The notes beneath the pieces are model-generated. The model ran no database searches, was not told where the DNA came from, and saw nothing but the letters and a program-made list of their open reading frames with translations. From contig CAJNOJ010000005.1 in assembly GCA_905250025.1 (NCBI GenBank), positions 124,001 through 188,000 of the forward strand: a DNA stretch of 64,000 nucleotides, read 5' to 3'. A program made the position numbers and the translations under genes. Positions 1-11,943 of this stretch are shown in pieces (position 1 is the stretch's first letter; each line of letters opens with the position of its first letter). This DNA comes from Adineta ricciae. Its lineage: Eukaryota > Rotifera > Eurotatoria > Adinetida > Adinetidae.

Positions 1-607
1 AAAACGACGCTTAATCCATATTCATTCTTTTGACATGTAATGAACTATTCATTGAGAATCTGATCACATGAAGCTAAATCACAGGTTGATAAGACATTGT
101 CAGGAAACAGTTTTTCTTTATCTTAAGCGCTTCTTTAAACACAGGAAGCTTTGAATTGAATAGGCTAACTTCGGGCAAGAAGAAATTGTTTTTCTTTCTC
201 TTGTTTTCGAAGGAGAACACAGACGATAACTTGTTTTTCTGTGAATTGATTGTCGAGACGAGTGAGAGGAGTACAATGATATGTTTGTTTTCTCGAAAAT
301 TCCATTTTTCAATTAAATATAATTAGAATTTTTCGGGTTTTGTTCTCTATCGACTGACAATTATTGACAGTATGTTTCATTCTAGTATTTCTGAAACGGA
401 CTTCCTATAGTTTGTCGGCTGATGAGTTACACTCAAAAGCAACGGAAAAAAAACAAGAAAAAGAAAGGAGAAACGAGAAAGGAACACGAAGAGGAAGAGA
501 AAAAAAGGAGAAAACTAGAGATGAAAGAAGATTATTATTTTTCAATAGAAGAAAGGAATTCTCAAGATGAATACGAAGACTATTTTGCATTTCAAATTAC
601 GTTAATC
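1..607. other. Upstream region of the GPCR gene, no gene seen
   Basis: AT-rich sequence with only short ORFs on both strands and no exon I can place. An ATG at 422 is in frame with the receptor at 608, but it adds a 62-residue Lys/Arg/Glu-rich low-complexity stretch with no signal peptide. I treat this as 5' leader rather than protein, although an N-terminal extension from 422 or 521 cannot be excluded. Confidence 0.5.
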
Positions 608-2082
608 ATGTTAGATAATACGACAACCTATCAACTTGAAAGTGTCTGTCCGCCACAAGCTTCCCGGGGACCTGATGGACCCTTCTACAAATGGTTAGCG
701 CTTGGCTATGCCTTCCTATTCATACTCGCATTAACGGCAAACTTACGAGTACTTTTCAAACTTTTTCATTATTCTCGTCGACGTTTTCGTGATCATATTC
801 TTTTGTTGAATCTCTGTGCTGCTGACCTCTTTGTCACACTTGTTTATATTCCCAGTGAAATCTACGCTTATACTATCGGTCGATGGCATAATGATGAAGT
901 ATGTAAAATCCTTGCAGCACTTAAAGGTCTCGGAATCTATGTCTCCTCGTGTGCAATTATTGGCATATCTCTTGATCGTTATCTTGCTATTGTACATCCA
1001 TTAACAGTTTATCAATCTAATAAACGAAATAAACTCTTCGTTGTTGGATCATGGGTCATATCGGTGATAGCTTGTGTACCACAGGTAAGTTGAAAAGCTG
1101 ATGAAAGCTTGATTATGTTTCATATGGTAATTCTATGTAGTTAATTATTTTCAAACGACTGGTTAATGAAGAGATCTGTCGTGAAATGTGTGGAGACGTA
1201 CTCTCATCTGATTTAGCTAAACGGTTAGCTTATAATATTGCAGTAACGATCTTTTCATACATCGCACCATTAATTGTCATTTTTTATTCGTATTTTCGTA
1301 TTCTATACGTTCTACAAAGGCGTTGTGACCGACGAACATTTCGTTTCGTTAATAGTCGTACAGATAGCCGACGTAGTTACGATGGTTATCAAGGAAATCA
1401 CTCAGTTCGATCTCTGTATAAGAAATATTCTGCCAATGAAAAGCATACAAGTGAAATCGACAAGATAACGAAACAATCTCCTCCTCAAGAAGATATGAAC
1501 ACACATAACATGAGAACGATAACACGAGCAAAATTGAAAACATTGAAACTAACTGCTCTGATCGGTAAGATTTCATTTCATTACTTTCAGTTTACTCATT
1601 TGCCATTTTTAGTTATTTGTTTCATTCTTTGTTGGACACCGTATTATTGCATAGTTTTCTTTCTTCTCATAACTGATGATGGCATTCATCAAGAGACTTC
1701 CGCAAATCTGATGACGAATTCTACTCAAATTATATCTAACACTTCCATTGGATATGATCAACCATCAAGCGATGAACGTTCATTATTAATAGTTATGATG
1801 CTTGCTGTGTCCAATTCGGTTTTGGATCCATTAATCTATGGTATGGAATACAATGATTGAATATTTGTTTGTGAAAGTCTTCGGTATTTAGGTTGCTATC
1901 TAGTCAAACCAATCAAATCGACATGTTTGTGTCCAATGCGAAGTCGAAATCAAACGAAAACATTTCAGCGTGCAGCTAATCTTCTACCTTGTAACAAGAA
2001 TCCGAAATCATCCATCGTTCGAGCAACTAGTACTCAGATGAAAAATTCGAAACGTGCGGGGGCAATCGAATGTGAACTATAA
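608..2082 (+). CDS. Class A GPCR, GnRH/AKH/vasopressin-receptor-like
   Basis: Rhodopsin-family seven-helix receptor, probably for a peptide hormone, acting at the plasma membrane. Model joins 608-1084, 1141-1564, 1613-1840 and 1892-2082; phases agree and give 439 residues. Visible hallmarks: Asn in helix 1 (LTANLRV), Asp in helix 2 (NLCAADLF), Cys before helix 3 (DEVCKIL), DRY box (SLDRYLAIVHP), Cys in loop 2 (CREMCGD), helix-6 CWTP (FILCWTPYY) and helix-7 DPLIY in place of NPxxY. The DPxxY form and helix-3 sequence point to the GnRH/adipokinetic/corazonin/vasopressin superfamily; the exact ligand is not decidable here. Loop 3 is long and basic and the C-tail is short and basic. Start chosen at 608 because upstream in-frame codons encode only low-complexity residues. 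Intron 1565-1612 is 48 bp without a stop, so an unspliced mRNA would also read through. Confidence 0.85.
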
Positions 2083-3124
2083 AATTTGAAGGTCGACAGC
2101 GCAAAGATGAATTATTGATGAATTTTGTTCTATGTTAGCTTGCAGTTACCGAGAAGTACTACAGCCATATTTTCAGTTCTTATAAATATTAAATAAGAGG
2201 AAAATCATTGATGTCGAATGGCATATTCATTGAATAAGAAATGATTGTGATTTTTCTCTGAATACAACACGTACACTATCGTTGATCTTATTGATTTCTT
2301 TGCTGGAAGATTCATTTATTTTCTCGAGTCGACACTGAATAAACGTTCTCGAACAAACTCTCTCTTACTAAAGTGGTAATTCAAATAATAATACTTCAAA
2401 ATATATATTAAAGCACTTAGAAATATATTCTACTTTCTTTTTTTAATAAAAAAAGACAATGAAGAAGTGTACAATTATTTTATAGGTCAAAGTACTCATT
2501 GATTTTCAACTTAGAAGTTCGATTGAAAATGAACTAATCGTATATTTTAGTATCATAATTCTTTTCGGGCAGCTATCGAAAACAGTATCAAATTCATCGG
2601 TATTTTAAATAAATAATGAACGTATGATTTTTTATTAAAAGACGAAATTCTTCTCGAGACGATATCGTGATCTCAAAGAGTATAAGATTTTCACAAATGA
2701 TTTTCCATAAAAACAACTAACCTACATGTTTCTGTATTTTTCTTCAAACTATTCACATAGAAAAACATTTGTATCAATATAAACGTACTTGTAGAATTAG
2801 TATGTGGGTTTGTAAAATTATAATTATTCAATGTAGTTAAATAAGACTTTCTTCAGTCTTGTCATACTTAACACGCATGAAACCTGCATTTCACGATGTC
2901 TGAGTATCGTGCAGGAAAATTTCTTTTTTCCCTTTGTAAATTTATTTATTTACTTAAATAGAATACTATACAAGAGATTTCTTACAATTCATTATGTTCA
3001 TATTGATAATTACTCGTGTCGTGAAAGATAATTGGTGGAGGTATGTCAGATGGATTGTAATGTAATGGATAACTAAAAATAGAATAGACAAAAGGATTTT
3101 TTCATGTTTTATTTAGAAGATTTC
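2083..3124. other. Intergenic, no gene seen
   Basis: About 1 kb of AT-rich sequence between the 3' ends of the convergent GPCR and homeobox genes. It must hold both 3' UTRs, and several ATTAAA/AATAAA-like hexamers are present. I found no coding exon, RNA gene or clear repeat. Confidence 0.6.
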
Positions 3125-3893
3125 TTACTGGAAATTCGACCACATTGGATTGTAGAAGGAAATATGAGAATTGGGCAAGTAGTAAGAAGAAGGAGGAAGA
3201 GAAACAGCAGCAGCTGAATGTGATGTTGCTGCAGGTTGAAGATGATTTAATGAGTTTATTGGAGGGCTGACGGAAGAGTCATGTGAAACATCTTCATCCT
3301 GAAAGATTTCCAAATAGAAAAACAAATGTATTTTTATCGTTGAATCTAATTACCAATTGAATCCCACTATCGTATTGTTTTTGCTCGTTTTTGTCGACCT
3401 TTTGTTGAGATTTTTTCAAACGTGCTCGACGATTTTGAAACCAGACCCAAACATGCAGAAACAAAACGAACGTATTGATTTCCTTTTGCTTTTTTCTCTT
3501 ACTGTAATCTTTTGTGTCGATAAATTCAGTTGTTCAACGAGATCGTCAATAACACTAACACTTGGATAACGATGTTGTTGGAAAGTCGATTCGAGTATGT
3601 CCAACTAAATGAGAAATTTTAAGAGAAAAATGGAAGAGAGGATTTATACTTGTTCGACACTGAATTTTGTTCGTATTCGTTTTTTGTAAACGAAAGAGTG
3701 GGAAGATTGGTGATTTTCATCGTCACGTTCGTGATTTGATGAAATGTCTTCTTCACAATTTTCTCGATGAATATCTGAAAAATCTCAGTAATCAAGACGT
3801 AAAACCGTGTTTGTGCTTCGAAGACGTACAATTATTGGAATATTGATATGTCGAATGATGATTTCGTCGTAAATTATTGTCAGGTTGATCCAT
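3125..3893 (-). CDS. PRD-like homeobox transcription factor
   Basis: DNA-binding nuclear regulator rebuilt from five exons (3893-3830, 3774-3650, 3604-3503, 3446-3354, 3298-3125), 185 residues, all phases consistent. The homeodomain spans exons 2-4: basic arm KKRIRTKFS, helix 1 LDILESTF, YPSV turn, and recognition helix VWFQNRRARLKK with Gln at position 50 and the invariant W, F, N and R. Introns after homeodomain residue ~12 and between residues 46 and 47 match common homeobox intron positions; the latter is typical of PRD-class genes. The N-terminus is Asn/His/Ser-rich and the C-tail Ser/Pro/Ala-rich. No paired domain is visible, and I cannot name the family (Mix-, Nobox- and Gsc-like relatives are all distant). 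Oddity: the intron inside the recognition helix (3502-3447) would end in GG, not AG. Start ATG at 3893 opens an acceptable reading frame 236 bp from the divergent GNAT gene. Confidence 0.85.
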
Positions 3894-4129
3894 CGTATCT
3901 TTTTCGAATACGACAAGAATGGACTGGGGTTTGTTTCATTCATTCCTTTGATTGGAAGATGTTTGTAAACAAATCAGTGTGTTTCATTTCTGATGAAGAC
4001 CGCGATGTCCTTAGTTGAAGTTATTTATAGATGTATTTCTTATCTGTGAATATAACATTTACAACGGTGATCAAATTTCTCTCGTTCGATGAAGTCAGGT
4101 GAAATTCATTCAACAAAAAAACAAACAAA

Positions 4130-5105
4130 ATGATGTTTCGATCGATACATTTCTTCTTCCTACTGTCGATTTGTAGAGTTTTCTCGTTTTCGGATCTTTC
4201 TATTCGATGTCCGAATGGTCGACAAGCTTTACATTCGTTTGATGTAACCACTCTATCGTTTTCTGTCCAATGCTCAACACCAGGTCAGTCATGTCGCGAA
4301 CGAATGGGTCTTTGTAATGAACATCACGTATGTTGTCCACGTACATTAAAGTAAATCTCCTCTCGGTTTGTGTTTTCTATTCTAATTCTATGCGATTAGA
4401 ATGTCGTCGAAACCGTATCTTTACGATCGAGCATCGAATTTGAAATTCGTTCGCATTGGAAATGATTATAAAGACTTCTATCGATTGTTTGAAATTGATT
4501 TGTTGATGAATTCCAAACGAAGTTATGATTATCATTCACGTTGGCTTTTCTTTGATGAAACTCTGATAGATCTGTTTGAAATGCCGAAAGCAAGATTTTG
4601 GCTTCCAATTATTCAATGTCTGCAGAATCACGGCCTGTCTTATGCTTTTGTTCCTAACAACGCTACATCCGTCACTTCAAACGTTAGCGCAATGACGATC
4701 TTAACACGGAAAAATGATTCACTCGACAGTATGTACATTTGTTATATGGCAACAAGAAAAGAACATCGAAGGCAAGGTTTAGCGACTCAGTTATTACAAC
4801 ATATCGTTCGACGATCATTAAATGAACGAGAGAATGGTCTGCAGTATATAACATTGCATGTTAATACAATGAATACAGCTGCTTTGGAACTCTACGAGAG
4901 ATGTGGTTGGCGGTGTGAAAGGTTTTTGCCAGGTCATCTGAATTATGATCCGCATCATTCAACAAATCATGCGTATTTGTTGAAACTCCGTTTGACTGGT
5001 GTGAGGAATATAACGGGCTTGTGTCGAGATCGATATGCTGTGGATATCGAACCGTCAGATGATGAACAAAGTGTAAGAAATTGTAACCGTCAACCAATCT
5101 ATTGA
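4130..5105 (+). CDS. GNAT acetyltransferase with secreted Cys-rich leader (spliced model)
   Basis: Two exons, 4130-4350 and 4400-5105, joined by a 49-bp GT-AG intron in matching phase; 308 residues. Residues ~1-20 form a signal peptide (MMFRSIHFFFLLSICRVFSF). Residues ~25-73 hold seven Cys ending in a CCPR motif, resembling an EB-type secreted module. The rest is a GNAT fold: beta strand MYICYMATR, acetyl-CoA loop RRQGLATQLL, then ITLHVNTMNTAALELYERCGW and FLPGHLNYD. The last parts resemble NAA60-type N-terminal acetyltransferases, where an Asn-Ala-Tyr stretch and a Leu-Pro-Tyr-Tyr segment occupy similar places. An alternative is two genes: a 74-residue secreted peptide stopping at 4354 and a GNAT starting at ATG 4401. 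The 46-bp gap and clean splice signals favour one gene, or at least one transcript. A lumenal or Golgi acetyl-transfer role is inference. Confidence 0.7.
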
Positions 5106-7420
5106 GAATAATGAAACGATTTGAAAAAATTCTCTTTTTTTGATTACTAATAAAAATTCCCAGAACAATTGCGCATTGAATAAAGTGGTAAATCAAATCA
5201 ACGAGAGGGTGTACACCATTCGTCGATTATCTATGAAAATGTTTGTGAATAAGCAAACGGATGTACATATTTTACGAAGGTAATCTCCTATGAGCTCTTT
5301 TCCATAAGAATTTCATCTTGTTTCTTGATTATATTAGCTCAAGTATGTTTATAAATAATATTCACCTTCAGCTCATGAAGCCGAGTTGAGATCGGACGAC
5401 TTTTAGAGCAGTATGCTAATTAGAATGAAGACGAAAACACTATTATAAACAACAGACAGTCGTTCGAATACATGAAAATTAAGGTACTTGAAAACTCTTT
5501 AAAAACGTTTTGTAAGTCTGTACTTTTAATGGTTAGGGATATTTCAAAGGAAAAACACAGATACAAGTAGTTTTTCTCACAAAAAAAACATTGAGAACAA
5601 GTACAATTTTCAAAGGTTATTAATTGGTTAAAATCCGACTGCGTTCGATGCATTTTCTAATACTGATACTAGTGTGTATCCACGTAAATTAAGGATCGAA
5701 ACGATGTATTGCTTGTGTGCAAATATTTGTGATTCATTGGCAGTAAATCCGATGAAACATTTATTCAACAAATAGAAATTAAGTATCTCCACGGTACATT
5801 TATGGCTAATCCTGAAAAATCATGTGACAATATCGACTCTTCTCTCTTCTAGAATTAAATGCTTATTTGATTCGATTTTGAAGGCTATCGAGTATTGAAA
5901 TATCATTGATTAGTGCTCACGTAAGCGTAAGGAAATGCTTCGACTATATCAATAAAATCGATTCTTCGTTGTTTACAAGGTGTTATCTGTTTCTGATTAT
6001 TACGAAGGCCATTTAGTCGGGCCATGTTTGATTTGAGAATGGCACAATCTGGAACGGATCCGGCTGATTCCAACGCTTGAATTTTTATCCTCTATCATGT
6101 GAAAATCTATTGGCGGAGTGAACATTTTAAGCAGGACGGATTAAATCTTCGTAGTCAACTAAAGCTACATATCATACAAGATGTACTACCATTATTAGGT
6201 AAAAATTACTTGTGAAAAGTTTTATTAGAGAAAGTTAAAAGTTTCTGAGTGAGAATGGACTGCTCAAGTCTTCAAGCCTCATTTTATATGGTTAATTTTG
6301 TAAGATGAGCAACTACGATAAATCTCCTCTTGCATTTTGCTAGTGTGAATACTAATCTCTGTTCAAGTAGGGAAAAGAGGGTATTTTGAAATAGAGTATC
6401 GTAGCAGATGTTCACCTGCTGACTCTTGTACTATTTTCTCGAATAGCTCACATTTTATGCGCTACTCCAAAATCCTATCGTTTTCTTTTCTTCGACATAT
6501 ACCAATAGAGATGTCAAGCCAATATCGATGTTATTAGTATCTGAGGTATTAGTAGTGTTATATTCATATTTCTCAAGTAAATGAACGTAAAGTTGCTATT
6601 TCTGATCTTCTAATGTGTGTTCTCATCCAGTGCATATCAGTATATGGTGATGTCTACAGAAGATTTAGATTCTTTGATAAAAGTCAATGTGGTTTTAGAC
6701 ATAAATTCAATTTCCCATTGTAACTTTATCTTATTCAAGGATTGGTTGATTACAACGGTAAAATCGTATTTTCATTATGTTCATTCATGTGTGTCTGTTA
6801 AGCAAATATCTTCTTTCTCTTTCTCTGCTGACCTATATGTGTCGTGCGCTTGATCGGTATACATTATCGTATTCGATTGCGTTATAACAATAAAGTACAC
6901 TAGAGAAGAACGAGGTTCATCATCAGTATTCTACAAAACAGGACAACATCGAATATGACCCTGAATTCGATCAAATTTTTTCGTAGTTCAACGGATGACA
7001 GTATAATTTTGACTATATTCTTCCTCAGTTGCCTTGCAGGAACAATAATAAATGTTTACTTTCATAATCTACATCGAATACTCGATGTAATTTAGCCTAA
7101 AACGAAGAACCTTTCTGTGTCTTGTGCGTGTGTATGAGATGCTCTTTCTTTCATTTGTCATTTCTTAACCATTCAGATTTTGATCTTGATGATCCTCTTC
7201 AAAAACGACACGCAGCGTCCTCTAGACACAAAATGATGTTGTCTAGAAAATAAATCCCTACTACCTACCTCGTCATTCTTTTTCTATAATTCGGCAATTT
7301 TTCTCTTTTTAGATTAGTCATCAAACCAGTGTTCGTATTCGTCATCAAAGGTCTTCTATTCCTATTTCGCTTATTCATTCATGTACTAACATTCCCGTTT
7401 TCTTTCAGATCAATAAAACT
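5106..7420. other. Intergenic, no convincing gene
   Basis: About 2.3 kb between two plus-strand genes. ORFs here are short (longest about 78 codons, 6617-6853), have no recognisable motif and lack exon-like splice context. The last few hundred bases, rich in C and T up to the ATG at 7421, should contain the promoter and 5' UTR of the myristoyltransferase gene. A decayed element cannot be excluded. Confidence 0.5.
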
Positions 7421-9411
7421 ATGGCTGATCAAGATCAAGGTGCATCAAATGATGTCAATCAGACAGAAACTACGACTAGTTCGACAACAACTAAATCAAC
7501 AACTAAAAAATCTAAGAGCAAAGGTGCAGCTGCAGCGACCGATGTTGTCGATGGCAATAGTTCAACAACCGCCGAACATACAATCGTAGGATAAGAAAAT
7601 AAACAAACTCTCGTATTGATTTTCCTTCTCTTCGATAGACTTCTCAAACTGGATCGATACAAGAAATGTTAAAGAAAATTACTTTAGCTGAACAAGCATC
7701 AGCAGCGCTCACGAATCGAAGTGCACCGAAATCGGATGAAGAAGCAGCATCAAGACAAGAATGGAAATTTTGGCATACACAACCCGTACCGACCATCGGT
7801 ACAAAGATCGCATCGGAAAACAACGGACCCGTTGAAGAGAACAAACCAATCGAAGAATTGAAACAAGATCCGTATAAGCTACCTGATGGATTTTCATGGG
7901 ACGATATCGATGTTATGGATGATGAACAAGTGAGTGAAAGCAGAATCAGACAAATATCGATAAAAAAATGAATTTATTTTTAGTTAAAAGAATTGTACGT
8001 CCTTTTAAATGAGAATTATGTAGAAGATGATGACAATATGTTTCGTTTCGATTATTCAATGGGATTCTTACGTTGGTAAAATTTTTGACACAAGGAAAAA
8101 TAGCCGAGTTAAAAAATCGTCTATTTTCAGGGCTCTGTGTGCGCCAGGATGGCTTCGAAAGTGGCATGCAGCTGTACGAGTTACCAAAAGTCGTAAAATG
8201 GTCGGATTTATCAGTGCAGTACCTATCAGAATGAAAGTTTACGACAAGTAAGACACATTCAAACGAGTCAATTCTCATAAATAACTCTCCGTCGTCTTTC
8301 AAAGGGAAGTTTCCATGGTCGAAATCAACTTTCTTTGTGTTCATAAAAAATTACGTTTAAAACGTATGGCACCAGTACTAATCAAAGAAATCACTCGTCG
8401 TGTTAATTTGGAGGGCATCTTTCAGGCTGTCTATACAGCTGGTGTCGTTCTACCGGGTATTGTCAGCAAATGTAGGTACGTATCCAATGACATTTTCGGT
8501 TAATTCGCGTTGATCTATCGTTCGCTTTTTATAGATATTGGCATCGTTCATTGAATGTCAAGAAATTATTGGCTGTTCAATTCTCGCATCTGAGTAGAAA
8601 TATGACAGTGCAAAGAATGCAGAAATTGCATCGCTTACCTGAGGTAACTAATGATGGTTTTCCTAGAGAAATACTGATTTCACGTTTGGTTGAATAGGCA
8701 ACACAAATTAAAGGTTTTCGAGAAATGCGTCATTCGGATATTCCACGAGCATTCGCCCTACTTACTCAAGTAAATCTCCAGAAAGTATTTAATCGTTCGT
8801 TGGATATAGTTTTCTGTTTAGTATTTGAAAAAATTCGATTTGTCGCCTGTGTTCACGCAAGAAGAATTTGAATACCTCTGTCAGAATCGCCCTAATATCG
8901 TCAGTTCATTTGTTGTTGAAGTAAGTCAAATCAAACATTTCTTCTCTTGAAAAAACGAACTCTGTTTCTCTCTTTTCGGTAATTTTCAGCAAGAAAATGG
9001 TGAATTGACTGATTTCATTTCGTATTATCATCTCTCGTCAACAATCATGAATCATCCGCAATATAAAACACTAAATGCATGTTATATGTACTACCATGCA
9101 GCGAGTCGTACACCGCTCTGTGATCTTGTTAACGACTGTCTTGTACAAGCGCATAAAGTAGAAGAGAATCAGACGATTTCGTGAGACATTTGTTTCGATT
9201 TAGGATGGCTTTGACGTGTTCAACGCACTCGATTTGATGGATAATAAGGAATTCTTAGAAAAATTGAAATTTGGCGTTGGTGATGGTAACCTTCAGTATT
9301 ATATTTACAACTGGAAATGTCCGCAGATGAACCCGGAAAAGGTTTGACAAAGAGAATTATTCTGTCGATCGACTTATTCGATATTTTTAGATTGCATTGC
9401 TACTTCAATAG
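7421..9411 (+). CDS. NMT: Glycylpeptide N-tetradecanoyltransferase (N-myristoyltransferase)
   Basis: Transfers myristate from myristoyl-CoA to N-terminal glycines in the cytosol and at ribosomes. Eleven exons: 7421-7585, 7639-7929, 7984-8075, 8131-8247, 8305-8475, 8535-8643, 8698-8769, 8822-8920, 8990-9157, 9204-9341 and 9391-9411. All junctions are GT-AG with matching phase, giving 480 residues (animal NMTs are about 500). The N-terminus is Ser/Thr/Lys-rich, as in other NMTs. Landmarks: [24 protein letters not shown], the acyl-CoA-binding block around [39 protein letters not shown], and the C-terminal [20 protein letters not shown] ending in LLLQ, whose terminal carboxylate is the catalytic base in this family. 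It looks intact and functional. Confidence 0.97.
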
Positions 9412-9754
9412 GAAAATCGACGAAGATAAAGACAGACACAAAAGAAACTGATTGAATTATGTGATTTTTTATTTCTTTTTAATATATGTTTACAAACAAG
9501 AAAAAAACACATTCAGGAAAAGTTAAAATCATTCACGAGGGCTTTTCGTAGAATAACATAAACTTTCGATTTCCTTCGCCTTTCGAGCAAATCCATTATC
9601 TCGTCTATTTAGTTATATAAATGAAAGCAATACGTGTGTGAAAGCACTGCGTTTTTTATTAGTAAAACAAAATTCTAACAAACTCAATGGAGATTCATTC
9701 GTTCCATTGAAATATTATAACACATTTGTTCTATGATGCATGACAAACAAACAA
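9412..9754. other. Short convergent intergenic region
   Basis: 343 bp between the stops of the myristoyltransferase (+) and the RABL3-like gene (-), holding both 3' UTRs. No other feature seen. Confidence 0.6.
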
Positions 9755-10980
9755 TCAATGAATATAATGATTTTCCGAAGCAAACCAATCGTATTTTTGT
9801 ATCTAAAAACATACACAAGTCAATTGATATAACTTTATGGAAAATCTTACTGGTTCGGTATGTTCGATTGACACTTTTTTAATCATCTAAACCGAGAAAA
9901 CGATCAGCTTGAAAATGCATCATCATTCAACATACTTTTTCGAAGAATGAATTCAATTTCGCAACGTTATGCGTATCCACAGAGAAACGTTTGTTAGAAT
10001 AACAATTCTAAATGCAAATCTGCAGTAGTTCGTCGACCATTTCAGCATTTACTTACAACGAAAATTTCATCACAATTGAATAAATTTGCTAATGAAGATT
10101 TGCGATTATAATTCGGTAATAAACTACTTGTTGACGCTAAATCCGAACTGGCTGATTTACTACTGTTTAACAAAGATGTTCCATTCGACTCGTCGAACTT
10201 CGTGTGTATCAGTAGAATTGGTACATCGAAGTTTTGTAAGATTTCAGGTGTGAAATCCTTTGGACTACAAACAATAAATGAGAAGACATTTTGAAAACTA
10301 TTCAAACATACAGTTTCTGTTGAGATCGATAGCGAATGACCTCATATAGCCATTCTTTGAGATTATCATATGATTGTCGACTAGTTAAATCCGAAACAAG
10401 AATAATTCCTTAATAAAATTCAATAAAATTGGCAAATGAAAAGTATTTGACGTTTTACCACTGAATTCGTCGTAAAACATCGATGATCGACTGTTTTTAT
10501 GTTGAACACTTCCTCCAACGTCATGAAACTCAATAAAATACAGGTTCGGATTTTGATGTCGATCACGTCGTTCATATAACTAAAAAGAAAACCGACAGAT
10601 ATTCTTTCACCTTGGATTAGTTCGTTTTTTGAAACGAAATTGATGAACGTCAATAACTCCTCTCGTGTCAAGTTCAATTAAAAGCAGTTCCAAGGTGAAC
10701 ATCGACTATCTAATCAATTATCGAACCTTGATCTCAATATGACAACCGACAGTGACAGGCGGTGGTGATGATAGTGGTTGATCATGACAAACCATATGCA
10801 CAAATGATGTCTTGCCGACACCTATAAGTTATGAAATGAGTCGAAATCAAGGACAATGAACAAATTTGCATCTCACTCGAATCACCCAAGACGAGAACCT
10901 ATACGAACATATACAAAAGCAAGATCAAACAGACAATGAACACTTACAACTAATGTTGGTATATCATCATTCGTCCCCAT
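9755..10980 (-). CDS. RABL3: RABL3-like small GTPase
   Basis: Atypical Rab-family GTPase. Nine exons (10980-10948, 10898-10877, 10821-10727, 10579-10459, 10408-10312, 10264-10057, 10007-9936, 9886-9851, 9802-9755) give 243 residues, close to human RABL3 (236). Nucleotide motifs: P-loop VLGDSSVGKTSF, split by an intron; switch region TVGCHIEIK; G3-like FHDVGGSVQHK, a feature of RABL3; YDEFSGIILVSDLTSRQS; and G4-like LLIHTKFDE in place of NKxD. Then come a Ser-rich insert and AKLNSFFEK. There is no C-terminal Cys prenylation motif, as in the RABL3 family, which dimerises instead. An in-frame ATG at 11001 would add seven residues; I chose 10980. The last two exons are the least certain part of the model. 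Confidence 0.88.
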
Positions 10981-11121
10981 GAAAGATTCTATCTGAAGCA
11001 TTATATTTATATGAGAAAATGGCATTCATTCATTCTCAAAGACACTAATTTTTAAAAAAAACCAAACAAACAGAATTGAAGTTATACACACAAACGAAGA
11101 GAAGAAAGAGAACAAAATCAA

Positions 11122-11943
11122 TTAAATTTTCCATAATGTTTGTGCTTGATTTAAACTATTAATTGAAAAAATCGTCGCTTGCTTGGCTTTCATTTTCGTA
11201 GGTTTCATTGATTTTAAATTAATACGCGTACTCTGTTTGATCATACTCGATTCATCAAATAATTCCATGATATCAGGTTTAACGCGCTTCTTTTGTAACG
11301 CCTGATATTCTTCCTAAAGAAAAATAATCGGAACGTCATTTTCATTCAATTGATATCAATCGAACACATCCGAGGTCATATTCTACGTTCTTTATTAACA
11401 CAAAAAAAAACTCATCGAGTTAATAACTATGAAATTACGAAACATTGAATGTTGACTCACGAGAAATTTCGCTGCTTGTTTTCGTTTTTGGATTTCTTGT
11501 TGTTCAGCTGCTGCGATGATTTCTTCCGCATTCGGTTCGAGATCTATTAAGCCTTTATAAACGCGTTCATTCGAATAATTTAGCTTTTTGTTCGCCTAGA
11601 GCATTCATTGGAAAGAATTCAAATTCCAAACAATGGCTTTTCTTACTTGTTCATGAATATGTTCCATATGTGTTGTTGTTAAAACAGGTTCAAACTGTTC
11701 AAATTTCAAGTTTTCCATCTGGTCAAGTATCTTCATCGTGGAATTACATGCTGGAACTGTTAAATCAACTAAAGGTTTACTCTTCTGATTGATATTTAGA
11801 TCATCACACGATCGGCTGGAAAGATAAGTCGGTGGTACTTGATTTGCTTTTCCTGAGACTCGTTTTCCTAATTTATGCATTTGTTGAGCAGATTGTGCAC
11901 GTGATAGAGGCTGCCGACGAGGAATGCCATCTTCCATATCCAT
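11122..11943 (-). CDS. Unrecognised 207-residue protein
   Basis: Three exons (11943-11647, 11595-11461, 11313-11122), in phase throughout and ending in TAA. I do not recognise the family. The N-terminal third is basic and Ser/Gln-rich (RRQPLSRAQSAQQMHKLGKR). The middle holds an acidic helical stretch (DLEPNAEEIIAAAEQQEI) followed by a Lys/Gln-rich coil, and the C-terminus is basic. There is no signal peptide or membrane helix. The start at 11943 is an ATG inside a longer open frame that reaches 12042 only through a TTG, so an upstream 5' exon is possible. It lies 216 bp downstream of the UBE4B stop on the same strand. A 3'-terminal piece of UBE4B is unlikely, because UBE4B ends normally after its U-box. 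Confidence 0.65.

Noticed and set aside
6617-6853. 78-codon plus-strand ORF in the 5.1-7.4 kb gap
   Set aside because: Low-information sequence with no family signal and no exon-like boundaries.
10420-10677. 85-codon minus-strand ORF as a separate protein
   Set aside because: It runs through RABL3 exon 4 in another frame and into an intron; the RABL3 reading is clearly better.
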